Part shown: positions 54,757 through 64,000 of the stretch, one piece after another
Layout of the letters: the number at the start of each line of letters is the position of its first letter
Position numbering within the stretch: the first letter of the stretch is position 1
Origin: Geobacter sp. UBA2189
Lineage (GTDB): Bacteria > Desulfobacterota > Desulfuromonadia > Geobacterales > Pseudopelobacteraceae
Length of the DNA: 64,000 bases
NCBI GenBank assembly: GCA_002328035.1
Contig: DCVL01000043.1
Coordinates: forward strand, 62,001 to 126,000
Direction: 5' to 3'
Program-made: the position numbers and the translations under genes
The notes under the pieces: generated by a model
Told to the model about the DNA's origin: nothing
What the model saw: the letters and a program-made list of their open reading frames with translations, nothing else
The model's database searches: none

Positions 54757-55359
54757 CTACCCGTTCAAAAGTTTTACTGTCGCCCTTCCATCAGGGTAAT
54801 AATCAATAATGTTGAGGCATCCGTAGTTCTGCTCAATATTAAACATATTCTTCAGCGGGGCGCCTATAGCATTCAGCAGAATAATCCGGTTAACCCCTCC
54901 ATGCCCCACAAGTAAAACATCCTGACCACTATGCCGCTCCAGGATCTCTTGCACCACCGGCATAAGCCGTGCCTCAACATCCAGAAGATTTTCACCTTCC
55001 GGCACACGATAATTGACCAGATCTTTAATACGTGCCTGCCAAGAGTCTGGCCAACGGCTCTGTATCTCTTCCCAGGTAAGCCCCTCCCATGTCCCTATAT
55101 TTACCTCTCTCATCTCAGACCGATGAACAGGAGTAATACCGAACTGTTCAGATATTATCCCTGCTCCTATACGACAGCGGCTCAGATCGCTTGAATAACA
55201 TGCTGAAATCTTTAAATCTGCAAGTCTTTCCTTAAGCAGATAATACTGTTCAACCCCAAGGTCAGTAAGGGATACGTCTGCGTGGCCGTTATAACGGCGC
55301 TCTTCATGTCCTTCAACCTGGCCGTGGCGTATCAGATAAATTCGTGTAGTATTTTTCAT
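54757..55359 (-). CDS. cobC: Alpha-ribazole phosphatase / histidine phosphatase
   Basis: 200 residues of the phosphoglycerate-mutase-like histidine phosphatase family: catalytic LIRHGQVEG, then SSDLSRC, EMREVNIGTWEGLTWEEI, and VLLVGHGGVNRIIL. The WEG/NxGxWEG form and the 4-bp overlap with cobS point to removal of the 5'-phosphate in late cobalamin synthesis. A hairpin CCCCCAC/GTGGGGG lies just beyond its stop (54709-54730). Confidence 0.88.
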   Translation of the reverse strand: MKNTTRIYLIRHGQVEGHEERRYNGHADVSLTDLGVEQYYLLKERLADLKISACYSSDLSRCRIGAGIISEQFGITPVHRSEMREVNIGTWEGLTWEEIQSRWPDSWQARIKDLVNYRVPEGENLLDVEARLMPVVQEILERHSGQDVLLVGHGGVNRIILLNAIGAPLKNMFNIEQNYGCLNIIDYYPDGRATVKLLNG

Positions 55360-56111
55360 GTATACCTCGTTATGATTGTAATAGTTGCAGTCAGGCAGAG
55401 CAGGGCGATCAATTCGGCTGTTTCAGAACTAAAGCCTACAATATCGCCGTTTATTCCTGACAAACGCCTGGTAAAATAGAATTTAACGGATAATGCCCAT
55501 AGTGAGACCATACAAAGTGCCACCAGACCAGCAATATTCCCCAGAAACCAGGAAAGCGGAATAATGCAACAGGCAGCAATTAAAAGCTGGACAGTTGTCA
55601 TTCCTGATAGAAAGGAAGCCCCCAGACCATCATTTCTGACGGCCTTCGCGCCGGTCATCACAATAACCTGAGCAAAACGACCAAGTGATGGAAAGAGCAG
55701 AAGCAGTTCCGGCTTCAGATTAACAGGTATTGCGAGAAGAGCTGCATATTTAAGAAGAACGATCATAACCAGACCCGCAACTCCGACAGCTCCAACCCTT
55801 GAGTCTTTCATAACATCCAGAAATTTTTCTTTATCACCTCTGGATGCAATCCCGTCAAAGACATCTGCCAGACCATCAAGATGCAAGGCTCCGGTCAACA
55901 ACGACAAGAGCGCTATAAGCAGCGCATCCACAAGAGCCCTCGGGAAGATCCATGAAAAAACAGTATCGGCCAACAGCAAAACCGCACCTATACTAAAACC
56001 GACCAGAGGAAACCAGGCGGCTGAACGCCCAAGTTCAGAGGGTTCATACCTTTTGAGTGAGGGGATGGGAAGGATAGTCAGAAATTGCAGGGCAATAATA
56101 TAGCGGCGCAT
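55356..56111 (-). CDS. cobS: Adenosylcobinamide-GDP ribazoletransferase (cobalamin synthase)
   Basis: 251 residues from the ATG at 56111; a 65-codon extension upstream lacks family similarity. Integral membrane protein with about six helices. Marks: ALQFLTILPIP, the Asp-rich HLDGLADVFDGIASRGDKEKFL with DSRVGAVG, and RLSGINGDIVG near the end. Joins adenosylcobinamide-GDP and alpha-ribazole. No cobalamin riboswitch is visible upstream. Confidence 0.92.
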   Translation of the reverse strand: MRRYIIALQFLTILPIPSLKRYEPSELGRSAAWFPLVGFSIGAVLLLADTVFSWIFPRALVDALLIALLSLLTGALHLDGLADVFDGIASRGDKEKFLDVMKDSRVGAVGVAGLVMIVLLKYAALLAIPVNLKPELLLLFPSLGRFAQVIVMTGAKAVRNDGLGASFLSGMTTVQLLIAACCIIPLSWFLGNIAGLVALCMVSLWALSVKFYFTRRLSGINGDIVGFSSETAELIALLCLTATITIITRYT

Positions 56112-56215
56112 AATTTTTACAGTCTGCTTCAAGCCGTTTGATGCGTCAAGCAGGAAACTCGTCTGACTACAGGACAAAAAACAGTTACCGTCAAAATAGA
56201 TAGATTTCTTATTGG

Positions 56216-56298
56216 GTTTTGACAGTGACACTTGAACAAGGAACTCCCGCAATTTCAATTTAGTTTTGACAGTGGCACTTGCACAGGCACCTCTTGCA
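56216..56298. repeat. Two 36-bp direct repeats between cobS and cheW
   Basis: Copies at 56216-56251 and 56263-56298 share 29 of 36 bases, including GTTTTGACAGTG and CACTTG, with a period of 47 bp. Each carries TTGACA. The 300-bp gap 56112-56411 holds no gene; these are its main feature. Confidence 0.6.
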
Positions 56299-56411
56299 TG
56301 GTACAAATAACTCCAACTGCTTTAAGCACTGTCCATAAAGATGCCGTTTATAAGTATTTTTAAAATTTATCAGATGATTCTATCTAGTTTGTATTTGGAA
56401 GGAGACTGCCC

Positions 56412-56918
56412 ATGTCCAATGCTCTGGTGCCTGTGAAGAGTGGCGAGGCGCAAGCTGGCGACCATGGTGAACTGATTCAACTGGTCAGCTTCAGCCTTGA
56501 TAACGAAGAGTACGGGGTAGATGTCCTGAAGGTACGTGAAATAATCAGGATGCCAAGCATTACCCGTGTTCCCAACACACCTCACTACGTTGAAGGGGTT
56601 ATTAACCTACGGGGCAAGGTAGTCCCTATTATCAATATGCGCAGACGTTTCGGGCTTATGGAAATTGAATATGACAAGCAGACCCGTATCATGGTTATGG
56701 ATGTTGAAGGTGAATTGATGGGCTTCATAGTTGATTCCGTTTCAGAAGTTATACGTATATCAAGCAGTGAGATACAACCCTCTCCGGCAATAGTCACAAG
56801 CGGAATAGATCAGGAATGTATTTCGGGGGTAATTAATCAGGCTGAACGATTACTGGTTCTGCTTGATCTGCAGAAGATGTTTTCACAGGAAGAACGAAAC
56901 CTTTTTAATAACATATAA
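56412..56918 (+). CDS. cheW: Chemotaxis coupling protein CheW (cluster 2)
   Basis: 168 residues: LVSFSLDNEEYGVDVLKVREI and VEGVINLRGKVVPIINMRRRF are the CheW core. First gene of the second chemotaxis operon, preceded by GGAAGGAG. It is only distantly similar to the CheW at 35938 and should belong to a different array. Confidence 0.93.
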   Translation: MSNALVPVKSGEAQAGDHGELIQLVSFSLDNEEYGVDVLKVREIIRMPSITRVPNTPHYVEGVINLRGKVVPIINMRRRFGLMEIEYDKQTRIMVMDVEGELMGFIVDSVSEVIRISSSEIQPSPAIVTSGIDQECISGVINQAERLLVLLDLQKMFSQEERNLFNNI

Positions 56919-56969
56919 ATAGCGCTCCATATTTGACTTATCAACCATTTCTGCAAGGCGAGGTTCGCA

Positions 56970-58814
56970 ATGCCCATCGATTGTGAAGATCAGGAACTTC
57001 TTGAAGGATTTCTGGCTGAGACGACAGAGCTTCTTGAAAAGCTGGACGACGACCTTATTGCACTGGAAAAGGCGTCTGATGACCCGGAGCTTATGAACCG
57101 GATATTCCGTTCTATTCATACGGTCAAGGGGGCTTCCAGTTTTCTGGGTTTTGATCTTCTGGTTCGTGTTACCCACAAGACAGAGGATGTACTGAACCGT
57201 CTCCGAAAGGGGGAGCTGTTTGTAACCCCCGAGATCATGGATGTAATTTTAGAAGCAACAGATCTGGTTAAAACACTCGTCTCAGATATAAAGGCGGGCG
57301 AAATTGTTGATCGTGAGATTGATGACACCATCAACAAACTTATTCCGTTACTTTCTGTACAACCCCAGGAACAAACACCCAAAGTCACTGAACAGTCTGC
57401 ATCATCAGAAGCGCCTCCTAAACAGGACAACTCTACCCTGGCAGAGCAGCCACACTCCGAACAGACCGGCTCAACTTCGGAAACAGCTGTTGGAAAAGAA
57501 CTTCCATCTTCACTTCCAATGCCACCTGCGGTTACAGCCCCCACACCTGAGGTTCCAAAGAAGCCTGTCCCTCCAAAAGGAGGAGAGAAGGCCGGCGGAG
57601 ATGACCTCTCCGACAACACAACTGTGCGGGTTGATGTCAAGCGTCTTGATGATCTTATGAACCAGGTTGGAGAGCTGGTTCTTGAACGTAACCGGATGAG
57701 CCAACTTAATCAGGATTTTCAGGCCGGCAATTCAGATCATATACTGTTTGGTGAAGAATTTGCCAAACTGGCCAAAAGGATGAGCTTCGTCACTTCTGAA
57801 CTGCAGATGCAGGTCTTGAAGATGCGTATGATTCCGGTAGAAAAGGTTTTCAAAAAATTTCCCCGTATCGTTCGCTCACTTGCCCGCGATCTTGGGAAAG
57901 AAGTAGATTTGAAGATCTTTGGTGAGGAAACAGAGCTCGACCGTTCGGTTGTGGATGAGATTGGCGATCCGCTTATCCACCTGATAAGAAATGCAATGGA
58001 TCACGGACTTGAAACACCGGATGAGCGGGTCGCTTCAGGCAAACAGCGGATCGGCACATTGGTTCTTGCCGCAGTTCATGAAGGGAACTCCATCATCATA
58101 AGCATAAAAGATGATGGGCGTGGAATTGATACCGAGAGGGTAGGCAGAAAAGCTATTGAAAAAGGGCTTATCACTGAAGACCAGCTCGCAGCGATGACTC
58201 AGAGGGAAATGTTCGACCTTATATTCCTGCCTGGCTTTTCCACAAAGGATAAGGCCTCTGATCTTTCAGGTCGAGGCGTTGGCATGGATGTCGTAAAGAC
58301 CAACATCAAGAAGTTGAACGGTCTGATTGAGATAAAAAGCGAAAAGGGAATGGGGTCAGAGTTCATACTGCGCCTCCCTCTAACTCTGGCTATTATCCAG
58401 TCACTTCTTGTAGAAGTCGAAGGAGAAATATACTCCATCCCCCTTGCCTCTGTTCTCGAGACACTGCGTGTTGACCAGAGAGAATTTCACGTTATAGGCG
58501 GCCAGGAGGTTCTCAAGCTGCGGGACATGGTACTCCCGCTTGTCAGGTTGGAGCAGGTCTTTAATGTAAAACGCTGCCATGAACCGGATAATTTCTGTTA
58601 TGTGGTTGTGATAGGTTCTGCAGATAAAAGAGTTGGACTGGTTGTTACGCGCCTTGTTGGACAGCAGGAAGTGGCAATAAAATCGCTGGGCAAGTATCTG
58701 GCCAACGTCTCCGGCATTGCCGGCTCAACCATTCTGGGTGATGGAAGGGTAGCGCTGATTGTTGATCCGGTTGGAATGGTAGATGGCGGCGATGGAGCCG
58801 CAGCCGGTCGTTAG
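56970..58814 (+). CDS. cheA: Chemotaxis histidine kinase CheA (cluster 2)
   Basis: 614 residues. P1 with His50 in RSIHTVKGASSFLGF, then a Pro/Glu/Thr-rich linker of about 100 residues in place of P2 (so no recognisable CheY/CheB docking domain), P3 (VKRLDDLMNQVGELVLERNRM), P4 (HLIRNAMDHGLE, DDGRGID, GRGVGMDVV) and P5. Shorter than CheA of cluster 1. Confidence 0.94.
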   Translation: MPIDCEDQELLEGFLAETTELLEKLDDDLIALEKASDDPELMNRIFRSIHTVKGASSFLGFDLLVRVTHKTEDVLNRLRKGELFVTPEIMDVILEATDLVKTLVSDIKAGEIVDREIDDTINKLIPLLSVQPQEQTPKVTEQSASSEAPPKQDNSTLAEQPHSEQTGSTSETAVGKELPSSLPMPPAVTAPTPEVPKKPVPPKGGEKAGGDDLSDNTTVRVDVKRLDDLMNQVGELVLERNRMSQLNQDFQAGNSDHILFGEEFAKLAKRMSFVTSELQMQVLKMRMIPVEKVFKKFPRIVRSLARDLGKEVDLKIFGEETELDRSVVDEIGDPLIHLIRNAMDHGLETPDERVASGKQRIGTLVLAAVHEGNSIIISIKDDGRGIDTERVGRKAIEKGLITEDQLAAMTQREMFDLIFLPGFSTKDKASDLSGRGVGMDVVKTNIKKLNGLIEIKSEKGMGSEFILRLPLTLAIIQSLLVEVEGEIYSIPLASVLETLRVDQREFHVIGGQEVLKLRDMVLPLVRLEQVFNVKRCHEPDNFCYVVVIGSADKRVGLVVTRLVGQQEVAIKSLGKYLANVSGIAGSTILGDGRVALIVDPVGMVDGGDGAAAGR

Positions 58815-58846
58815 CAGACCAACCTTACCATAGAAAGGGACTAAAC

Positions 58847-59674
58847 GTGGCAATATCTGATAAGGATTTCGAATTACTGCGTGATTTTATATACAACCTC
58901 TGTGGCATGTATTTTCATACCACAAAAAAATACTTCCTTGAGAGCCGTCTTACCAAGCGTATGGAGGCTACTGGGACAAAAGCAGCAGTAGATTATTATG
59001 GCTTGCTCAAATCACCCCGAGGCGGTGAAGAGTTACGTTTTCTACTGGATGAAGTAACCACTAACGAAACATATTTTTTTCGCTCTGTGCCACAGCTGAA
59101 CGCACTAGAGACAAAGTTTCTGCCAGAGATAGTTGAGGCCAAGTCAAAGATGGGCTTCCGCAAGCTTAGAATCTGGAGCGCAGCATCATCTTCTGGTGAA
59201 GAAGCTTACACGCTGGCGATGATTTTGCTGGAAAAACGGGCGACCATTCTTAAAGACTGGATAATAGAGATCATCGGCACAGATATAAATGAGACAGTCG
59301 TAGCACAGGCAAAAGAAGGAATTTACAACACCTATTCTGTACGTAACGTCCCTGAACTCTACAAAAAGAAATACCTTAAGGAAGAAGGGGGTAAATTTAT
59401 CCTTTCACCAGAGGTCAAAAAGTTTGTCACATTTAACAAGATGAATCTTTACGATGATACCAAGATGGTCTTTATGAAGAGCTTTGATTTTATATTCTGC
59501 GCCAACGTACTGATCTATTTTGATCTTGCCTCAAAATCAAAGGTTGTTCAGCACTTTTACAATAACCTTCAGCCTTACGGCTACTTCTTTGTTGGGCAAT
59601 CCGAGTCACTTCATGGCGTTAATGACAAATTCAAGACCGTCCATTTTCCAGGCGGTTTTGCTTACAAGAAATAG
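58847..59674 (+). CDS. cheR: Chemotaxis methyltransferase CheR (cluster 2)
   Basis: 275 residues, GTG start with AAAGGGA before it. SAM-binding WSAASSSGEEAYTLA, EIIGTDINETVV and FCANVLIYFD. No TPR extension. Follows cheA by 32 bp. Confidence 0.92.
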   Translation: MAISDKDFELLRDFIYNLCGMYFHTTKKYFLESRLTKRMEATGTKAAVDYYGLLKSPRGGEELRFLLDEVTTNETYFFRSVPQLNALETKFLPEIVEAKSKMGFRKLRIWSAASSSGEEAYTLAMILLEKRATILKDWIIEIIGTDINETVVAQAKEGIYNTYSVRNVPELYKKKYLKEEGGKFILSPEVKKFVTFNKMNLYDDTKMVFMKSFDFIFCANVLIYFDLASKSKVVQHFYNNLQPYGYFFVGQSESLHGVNDKFKTVHFPGGFAYKK

Positions 59675-59686
59675 CGGGGGAAGCGG

Positions 59687-60583
59687 ATGATGGATAAACA
59701 GGCAATGATGGAAACAGCCCGGCAAATGGTTGCCAATATTGACGATCTTCCTACCATACCGATTGTCGCAACCCAGGTTCTTCAACTGCTTGACGATCCT
59801 GATGTAGATGTTGACAAGGTTGCAGATCTTATGCTGACGGATCAGGTTATGACTGTCAGGGTCATGAAGATGGTAAACTCTCCCATATACCGGCCTACTC
59901 AAGAAATTACCTCATTAAAACGCGCCCTGGTATACCTGGGCATCCGTAACATAAAAGAGATTGCCCTTACATCCTCATTTATCAGCGCCTTTGAAGACAA
60001 AGGAGGGGTAATTGATATAAGCACATTCTGGGCTCATGCCTTCGGAGTCGGCATGGTTTCCAAAATCATCGCTGAAAAGATTCAGTACAGGGATGTTGAA
60101 AAAGCCTATCTTGCCGGTATTATACATGATATAGGCGAAGTGGTGCTCAGCTACTATCAGTCAGAGAGATTCTCCAGGGTTTTGGCAATAATAAATGAGA
60201 AGCCGGTTCGCCTGATCGATATGGAGTTGGAAGAATTCCAGACCACACATGCCGAGATAGGTTACTGCATGGCAGAGAAGTGGAATTTCCCTGAGGCATA
60301 TAAAGAGGTGATACTGTATCATCACACTCCTCGCGAGGCCACCGACGATCCAGTTTTATGCTCTATAGTAAATCTTGCTGATCTGTTCTGCTCTGTAAGG
60401 GATCTTTACTACGGGGGAAACGCCTGGGCCAGCTTCAACCTCTCTGAAGAAGAGGGTTGGGCTATACTTAAAGAAAAACACCCGAATCTCGCTCATCTGG
60501 ATGTTGAACGATTCTGCTACGAACTTGATGATGCAGTTCCTGTTGTAAAAGATCTGGTAACATCAATATTTTCAAAAGATTAA
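59687..60583 (+). CDS. HDOD-domain signalling protein
   Basis: 298 residues. HDOD domain at about 20-220: LPTIPIVATQVLQLLDDPDVDVDKV shortened to LPTIPIVATQVLQLL, LTDQVMTVRVMKMVNSP, LKRALVYLGIRNIKEIAL, AYLAGIIHDIGEVVL. HDOD folds resemble HD phosphohydrolases but usually lack activity and serve in signalling complexes. It is inserted between cheR and cheB, so it likely takes part in this pathway. Here an HD pair (IHDIG) is retained. Confidence 0.9.
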   Translation: MMDKQAMMETARQMVANIDDLPTIPIVATQVLQLLDDPDVDVDKVADLMLTDQVMTVRVMKMVNSPIYRPTQEITSLKRALVYLGIRNIKEIALTSSFISAFEDKGGVIDISTFWAHAFGVGMVSKIIAEKIQYRDVEKAYLAGIIHDIGEVVLSYYQSERFSRVLAIINEKPVRLIDMELEEFQTTHAEIGYCMAEKWNFPEAYKEVILYHHTPREATDDPVLCSIVNLADLFCSVRDLYYGGNAWASFNLSEEEGWAILKEKHPNLAHLDVERFCYELDDAVPVVKDLVTSIFSKD

Positions 60584-60599
60584 TCAACGGAGACATTTA

Positions 60600-61694
60600 A
60601 TGCTTTCTTCTTCTGTCGGAGCTAAAACCCGTGTTCTTATTGTTGATGATTCATCTTTCATGCGAATGGCTATTCGCGGCATCCTCAGCAAGGAACCAAC
60701 CATTGATGTAATAGGCACCGCCGCTGATGGTGTTGAAGGCGTTGAAAAAGCGATTTCCCTTAAACCGGATCTGATTACTATGGATATAGAAATGCCTAGA
60801 ATGGACGGCATTTCTGCCCTGAAACAGATTATGTCCAAGGCCCCGACCAAGGTTCTTATGGTCTCCACACTTACCAATGAGGGAGCCAAGGCAACTTTCG
60901 AGGCTCTGGATGCAGGAGCTATTGACTATATCCCTAAAAATATTACTGATTCATCTGAAGCACAGAATATATTTCGTGAGGAGCTGATCAAAAAGGTTCG
61001 CGAAGCTACACGTTCAAGTATTCTTCGGGCATCACCAGGAATGACAACACCCCGTTCACCTTCTGTTGTTACCCCAACACCACGTCAAGTGGCAAAGAGC
61101 TCAAAGATACATTCAAAAAAGATTACGCATGTAGGGATTGGTGCCTCTACCGGAGGGCCAGTTGCGCTACAGGAGGTCATCTCAAGGATTCCGATGAATT
61201 TCCCTTATGGGGTTGTGGTAGCCATCCATATGCCTAAAGCATTTACAGGCCCATATGCAGATCGGTTGAATACCAAATGTTCTATTGCCGTCAAAGAGGC
61301 GGTAGATGGTGAAACAGTGAAGCCAGGCACTATCCTGATTGCCCCGGGCGGAATGCATACCCAGCTGGTTCGCGGAGCAGGAGGTCTTGTAGTCAAAACA
61401 TCCCCAACTTCAGCCTATCCACAGTACGTCTACATACCTTCGGTGGATCTTATGATCTCATCAATGGCAGAAGCGACAGGCGGTTCCATGCTGGGAGTTG
61501 TTCTTACAGGGATGGGAAACGATGGATTCAAAGGGATGCAACTGCTGAAACAAAAGGGTGGAGTTACCCTGGTTCAGGATGAGGCAACATCTACAATCTA
61601 TGGCATGCCAAAGGCCTGTGTGGATGGGGGGGTCGCGGATGAGGTGATGCCACTTGGACAGATAGGATTCGAAATCGGTAAATTTATGGGTTAA
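60600..61694 (+). CDS. cheB: Chemotaxis methylesterase/glutamine deamidase CheB (cluster 2)
   Basis: 364 residues. Receiver with Asp62 (LITMDIEMPRMDG), a basic linker of about 50 residues, and the esterase domain with Ser in IGASTGGPVAL, His in AIHMPKAFTGPYA and Asp in GMGNDGFKGM. Acts against CheR of the same operon. Last gene of the operon. Confidence 0.93.
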   Translation: MLSSSVGAKTRVLIVDDSSFMRMAIRGILSKEPTIDVIGTAADGVEGVEKAISLKPDLITMDIEMPRMDGISALKQIMSKAPTKVLMVSTLTNEGAKATFEALDAGAIDYIPKNITDSSEAQNIFREELIKKVREATRSSILRASPGMTTPRSPSVVTPTPRQVAKSSKIHSKKITHVGIGASTGGPVALQEVISRIPMNFPYGVVVAIHMPKAFTGPYADRLNTKCSIAVKEAVDGETVKPGTILIAPGGMHTQLVRGAGGLVVKTSPTSAYPQYVYIPSVDLMISSMAEATGGSMLGVVLTGMGNDGFKGMQLLKQKGGVTLVQDEATSTIYGMPKACVDGGVADEVMPLGQIGFEIGKFMG

Positions 61695-61707
61695 AAACCG
61701 CCAGCTA

Positions 61708-61932
61708 TCACCTCTGTGCGTAGACTATCAACCCTTTTGAGCTTGAATCAACCCTGCAGTTGGAGTACCCAAGTCTTTTAAGACGCCTGAGTATAAATAT
61801 TGCGGCAATACGGTGAACCCCTGGCAGAATCAATGGGAAATGCCCTGTATCAAGCGAGAATATTGCCTGCCAGGTCTTCCGTAGCGAAAAGTCACCACTC
61901 CTCTTTCTATCATTTTCACGCATTGAATCCAT
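61708..61932 (-). CDS. Small basic protein of unknown function downstream of prfC
   Basis: 74 residues, rich in Arg and Lys (MDSMRENDRKRSGDFSLRK; HRIAAIFILRRLKRLGYSNC). It starts five bases after prfC stops, on the same strand, without a strong ribosome site of its own, so it would depend on coupling. It could be a real small gene or chance; no family recognised. Confidence 0.4.
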   Translation of the reverse strand: MDSMRENDRKRSGDFSLRKTWQAIFSLDTGHFPLILPGVHRIAAIFILRRLKRLGYSNCRVDSSSKGLIVYAQR

Positions 61933-61937
61933 TTAAC

Positions 61938-63524
61938 TCAGCTATGCTCAGAAGTTGAATGGAATTCAAGATCCGGCCAGTTTTCAACGGTATTATCCAG
62001 TCGCCACTGGCTGGAAGCCATGTATGTCAGCTTGCCTTCCCCATCAATGTAGAGGTTCATCTTCTCTTTCTTCTCAAAATCCTCAATCATCTTCTTCTCT
62101 CCACTAACCCACCTGGCAGTGGAATACCCAACAACATCGTAAGCAATCTTCACTCCGTATTCAAACTCCAGACGGTGCAATACCACATCAAACTGTAGGA
62201 CACCTACAGCTCCTATTACCCACTCAGCTCCAAAAAGCGGCTTGAATACCTGAGTAGTTCCCTCTTCAGCAAGTTGCACCAGACCTTTTTCAAGAGCCTT
62301 TGACTTCATCGGGTTCAAAAGCCTTACCTTGCGGAAATGTTCCGGCGCAAAGCTAGGAATGCCTGTAAACTTCATCTCTTCACCCATGGTAAAGGTATCA
62401 CCTATCTTTATGGTTCCATGGTTGTGAATCCCTATGATATCCCCAGGAAATGCCTCTTCTACATTGCTGCGATCCTGAGCCATGAATATAGTTGCATTGC
62501 TGATCTGAAAATCCCTGTTAAGCCTTAAGTGACGAACCTTCATCCCACGCTCGAACCTGCCGGAGCAGATCCTGAAGAATGCGATTCGGTCACGATGGGC
62601 AGGATCCATGTTTGCCTGAATCTTGAATACAAACCCTGAAAAATCTTCTTCAAAGGGTGAAACCAGCCGGGTTGTGGTGGCGCGTGGACGGGGATGCGGT
62701 GCATTAAGGACAAAGGTATCCAGTAACTGCTGTACTCCAAAGGTATTGATAGCACTCCCAAAAAACACAGGAGTCTGTCGTCCCAGGAGATACTCATCAA
62801 GATTGAACGGATGGGCAGCCCCTTCAAGCAGCTCAACATCATTCCTAAGTTCCTCGGCCTGGCTGCCAAGAAGCTCATCCAACAGAGGATCCTCAAGCCC
62901 CTTTACAGTCAAGACCCTGCCTACGCCATGTTCGGCATCAGGGTCGAACATCTGCACCTCTTTACTGTACAGGTGATAGGTTCCCCTGAAACGCTTTCCC
63001 ATCCCGATTGGCCAGGTCATGGGAGCTGTCTGCATTCCGAGGTTTTTTTCAACATCATCAAGTAGATCAAGTGGTTCTTGCCCTTCACGATCCAACTTAT
63101 TCATAAAGGTCATAATAGGGGTATCCCGAAGACGGCAGACATCCAGCAGTTTTTTTGTCTGACTCTCAACCCCCTTTACAGAGTCAATTACCATCAGCGC
63201 TGAGTCAACGGCGGTCAATACACGATAGGTGTCTTCAGAGAAATCATTGTGTCCAGGGGTATCCAGCAGGTTGATCTCAAAATCGTTGTAAGTAAATTTC
63301 ATAACAGAAGAAGTCACAGAGATACCACGCTGTTTCTCCAGCTCCATCCAGTCGGAAGTGGCATGACGTCCGGATTTACGAGCCCTGACTTCTCCGGCCT
63401 GCTGAATGGCTCCACCGAAAAGAAGCAGTTTTTCTGTAATAGTCGTCTTACCTGCATCAGGGTGACTGATTATTGCAAAGGTACGTCGTTTATTGACTTC
63501 TTCCTGATTGTACATTGTTTCCAA
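61938..63524 (-). CDS. prfC: Peptide chain release factor 3
   Basis: 528 residues, a translational GTPase that recycles RF1/RF2. G1 [15 protein letters not shown]2 region [13 protein letters not shown]3 [15 protein letters not shown]4 NKLDREG. The RF3-specific C-terminal domain with [18 protein letters not shown] is present. Length is normal. Confidence 0.95.
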   Translation of the reverse strand: METMYNQEEVNKRRTFAIISHPDAGKTTITEKLLLFGGAIQQAGEVRARKSGRHATSDWMELEKQRGISVTSSVMKFTYNDFEINLLDTPGHNDFSEDTYRVLTAVDSALMVIDSVKGVESQTKKLLDVCRLRDTPIMTFMNKLDREGQEPLDLLDDVEKNLGMQTAPMTWPIGMGKRFRGTYHLYSKEVQMFDPDAEHGVGRVLTVKGLEDPLLDELLGSQAEELRNDVELLEGAAHPFNLDEYLLGRQTPVFFGSAINTFGVQQLLDTFVLNAPHPRPRATTTRLVSPFEEDFSGFVFKIQANMDPAHRDRIAFFRICSGRFERGMKVRHLRLNRDFQISNATIFMAQDRSNVEEAFPGDIIGIHNHGTIKIGDTFTMGEEMKFTGIPSFAPEHFRKVRLLNPMKSKALEKGLVQLAEEGTTQVFKPLFGAEWVIGAVGVLQFDVVLHRLEFEYGVKIAYDVVGYSTARWVSGEKKMIEDFEKKEKMNLYIDGEGKLTYMASSQWRLDNTVENWPDLEFHSTSEHS

Positions 63525-63567
63525 AACAGTGCTCCTTAAAATATAAAAGACAAATCAAGCATTTAAT

Positions 63568-64000
63568 TCAGCTTCTGAAGATCAGGCGATCAACACACCA
63601 TCTGCCTCCACCGGCAACCACCAGGTAGAGTGCCATACCAAGAAGTGCAAGCGCAAATTCTATCCCCTGCCCTTTTCCAGAAGTAGCTATGAAAAACCCG
63701 TTTACCCAATGTAGCTTGTAGATGGCAACCATCATAACAGAGGCTATCCCTGTGGCAGAAAGCCTGGTAAGAAATCCGGAAAGGACACCAAAACCACCCC
63801 CAAACTCGGCAACGATTGCCAACAGTGTAAATATCGGAGGTATACCCAGCTTCTCTTCAAAGCTGCGAAAGGTTGCTGTCAAATCGCTCCCGCCAAACAG
63901 TCCAAACAGTTTTTGCGAGCCATGAGCCATAAAGATAAGCCCAAGTGGGATACGGATCAAAAGTGGAGCAACGGCGTCAGCTAGCGCATAACCACCCCGG
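63568..64000 (-). CDS. DoxX-family membrane protein (5' truncated by the window end)
   Basis: At least 143 residues; the frame stays open to the right edge (the upstream residues read RGGYALADAVAPLLIRIPLG), so the internal TTG at 63960 is probably not the start. Four membrane helices with IPLGLIFMAHGSQKLFGLFGG and AEFGGGFGVLSGFLTR, the DoxX pattern. Family members are linked to quinone- or thiosulfate-related membrane functions, but this is uncertain for most. Confidence 0.82.
   Translation of the reverse strand, partial: RGGYALADAVAPLLIRIPLGLIFMAHGSQKLFGLFGGSDLTATFRSFEEKLGIPPIFTLLAIVAEFGGGFGVLSGFLTRLSATGIASVMMVAIYKLHWVNGFFIATSGKGQGIEFALALLGMALYLVVAGGGRWCVDRLIFRS

Noticed and set aside
56272..56298. 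Sigma-54 promoter in front of the second cheW (TGGCAC with a later TTGC)
   Set aside because: The spacing between the -24 and -12 elements is wrong in every register; the sequence is better explained as part of the direct repeat.

Overview
The window looks like the chromosome of a Geobacter-type bacterium (Desulfuromonadota, Geobacterales). I infer this from the split glutamate synthase, the abundance of sigma-54 regulators and chemotaxis clusters, the free-standing alpha-2-macroglobulin, and the lon/hsp20, prfA/prmC and cob genes. The genus cannot be fixed from sequence alone. No rRNA, tRNA, integrase or complete insertion sequence was seen. Both ends cut through genes.

Layout. 0-2.6 kb (+): the tail of an FAD/NAD(P) oxidoreductase followed by two subunits of a split glutamate synthase, closed by a bidirectional terminator facing tatA. 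3.1-7.6 kb (+): dusB, an NtrB/NtrC-type pair, and hemH. 7.7-12.2 kb (+): an envelope-stress block with a Spy/ZraP-like protein, a PepSY-like protein, an OmpR-type regulator and its kinase, then a LUD-domain protein and comF. Three TTC(A/T) boxes spaced by 11 bp precede the block. 12.4-17.5 kb (+): a thioester-containing alpha-2-macroglobulin.

17.6-28.2 kb (-): a defence island. A type I restriction-modification operon (hsdM, a YhcG/DUF1016 nuclease, hsdS, hsdR) is interrupted by an AAA/DUF4143 ATPase and a SIR2-like protein. A second hsdS 3' end is left as a relic coupled to the SIR2 gene. hsdR carries a 90-bp palindromic element inserted in frame. Upstream of hsdM lie two CRISPR-repeat-like sequences with one 35-nt pseudo-spacer, which partly matches the leaders of both hsdR and hsdM. 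This is the best candidate here for an undescribed system: a crRNA-like RNA regulating a restriction system.

28.6-44.5 kb (-): a large chemotaxis/signalling region. It holds cheY, cheB, an HD-GYP regulator, a kinase, cheR, an MCP, cheW, a small SAP/cysteine protein, cheA and a STAS protein. A second operon follows with a kinase, a sigma-54 regulator and a hybrid kinase. Arg and Ile codon choice in 17.6-44.5 kb differs visibly from both flanks, so the whole stretch may be acquired or mosaic.

45.0-48.8 kb (-): prfA, prmC, hpt and a purine permease. 49.0-51.3 kb (+): trpB and pta, each with a clear terminator. 51.4-54.3 kb (-): hsp20 and lon. 54.5-56.1 kb: a small unknown gene and the cobalamin genes cobS and cobC. 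56.4-61.7 kb (+): a second chemotaxis operon, cheW-cheA-cheR-HDOD-cheB, without its own receptor or cheY. 61.7-64.0 kb (-): a small unknown gene, prfC and a truncated DoxX-family gene.
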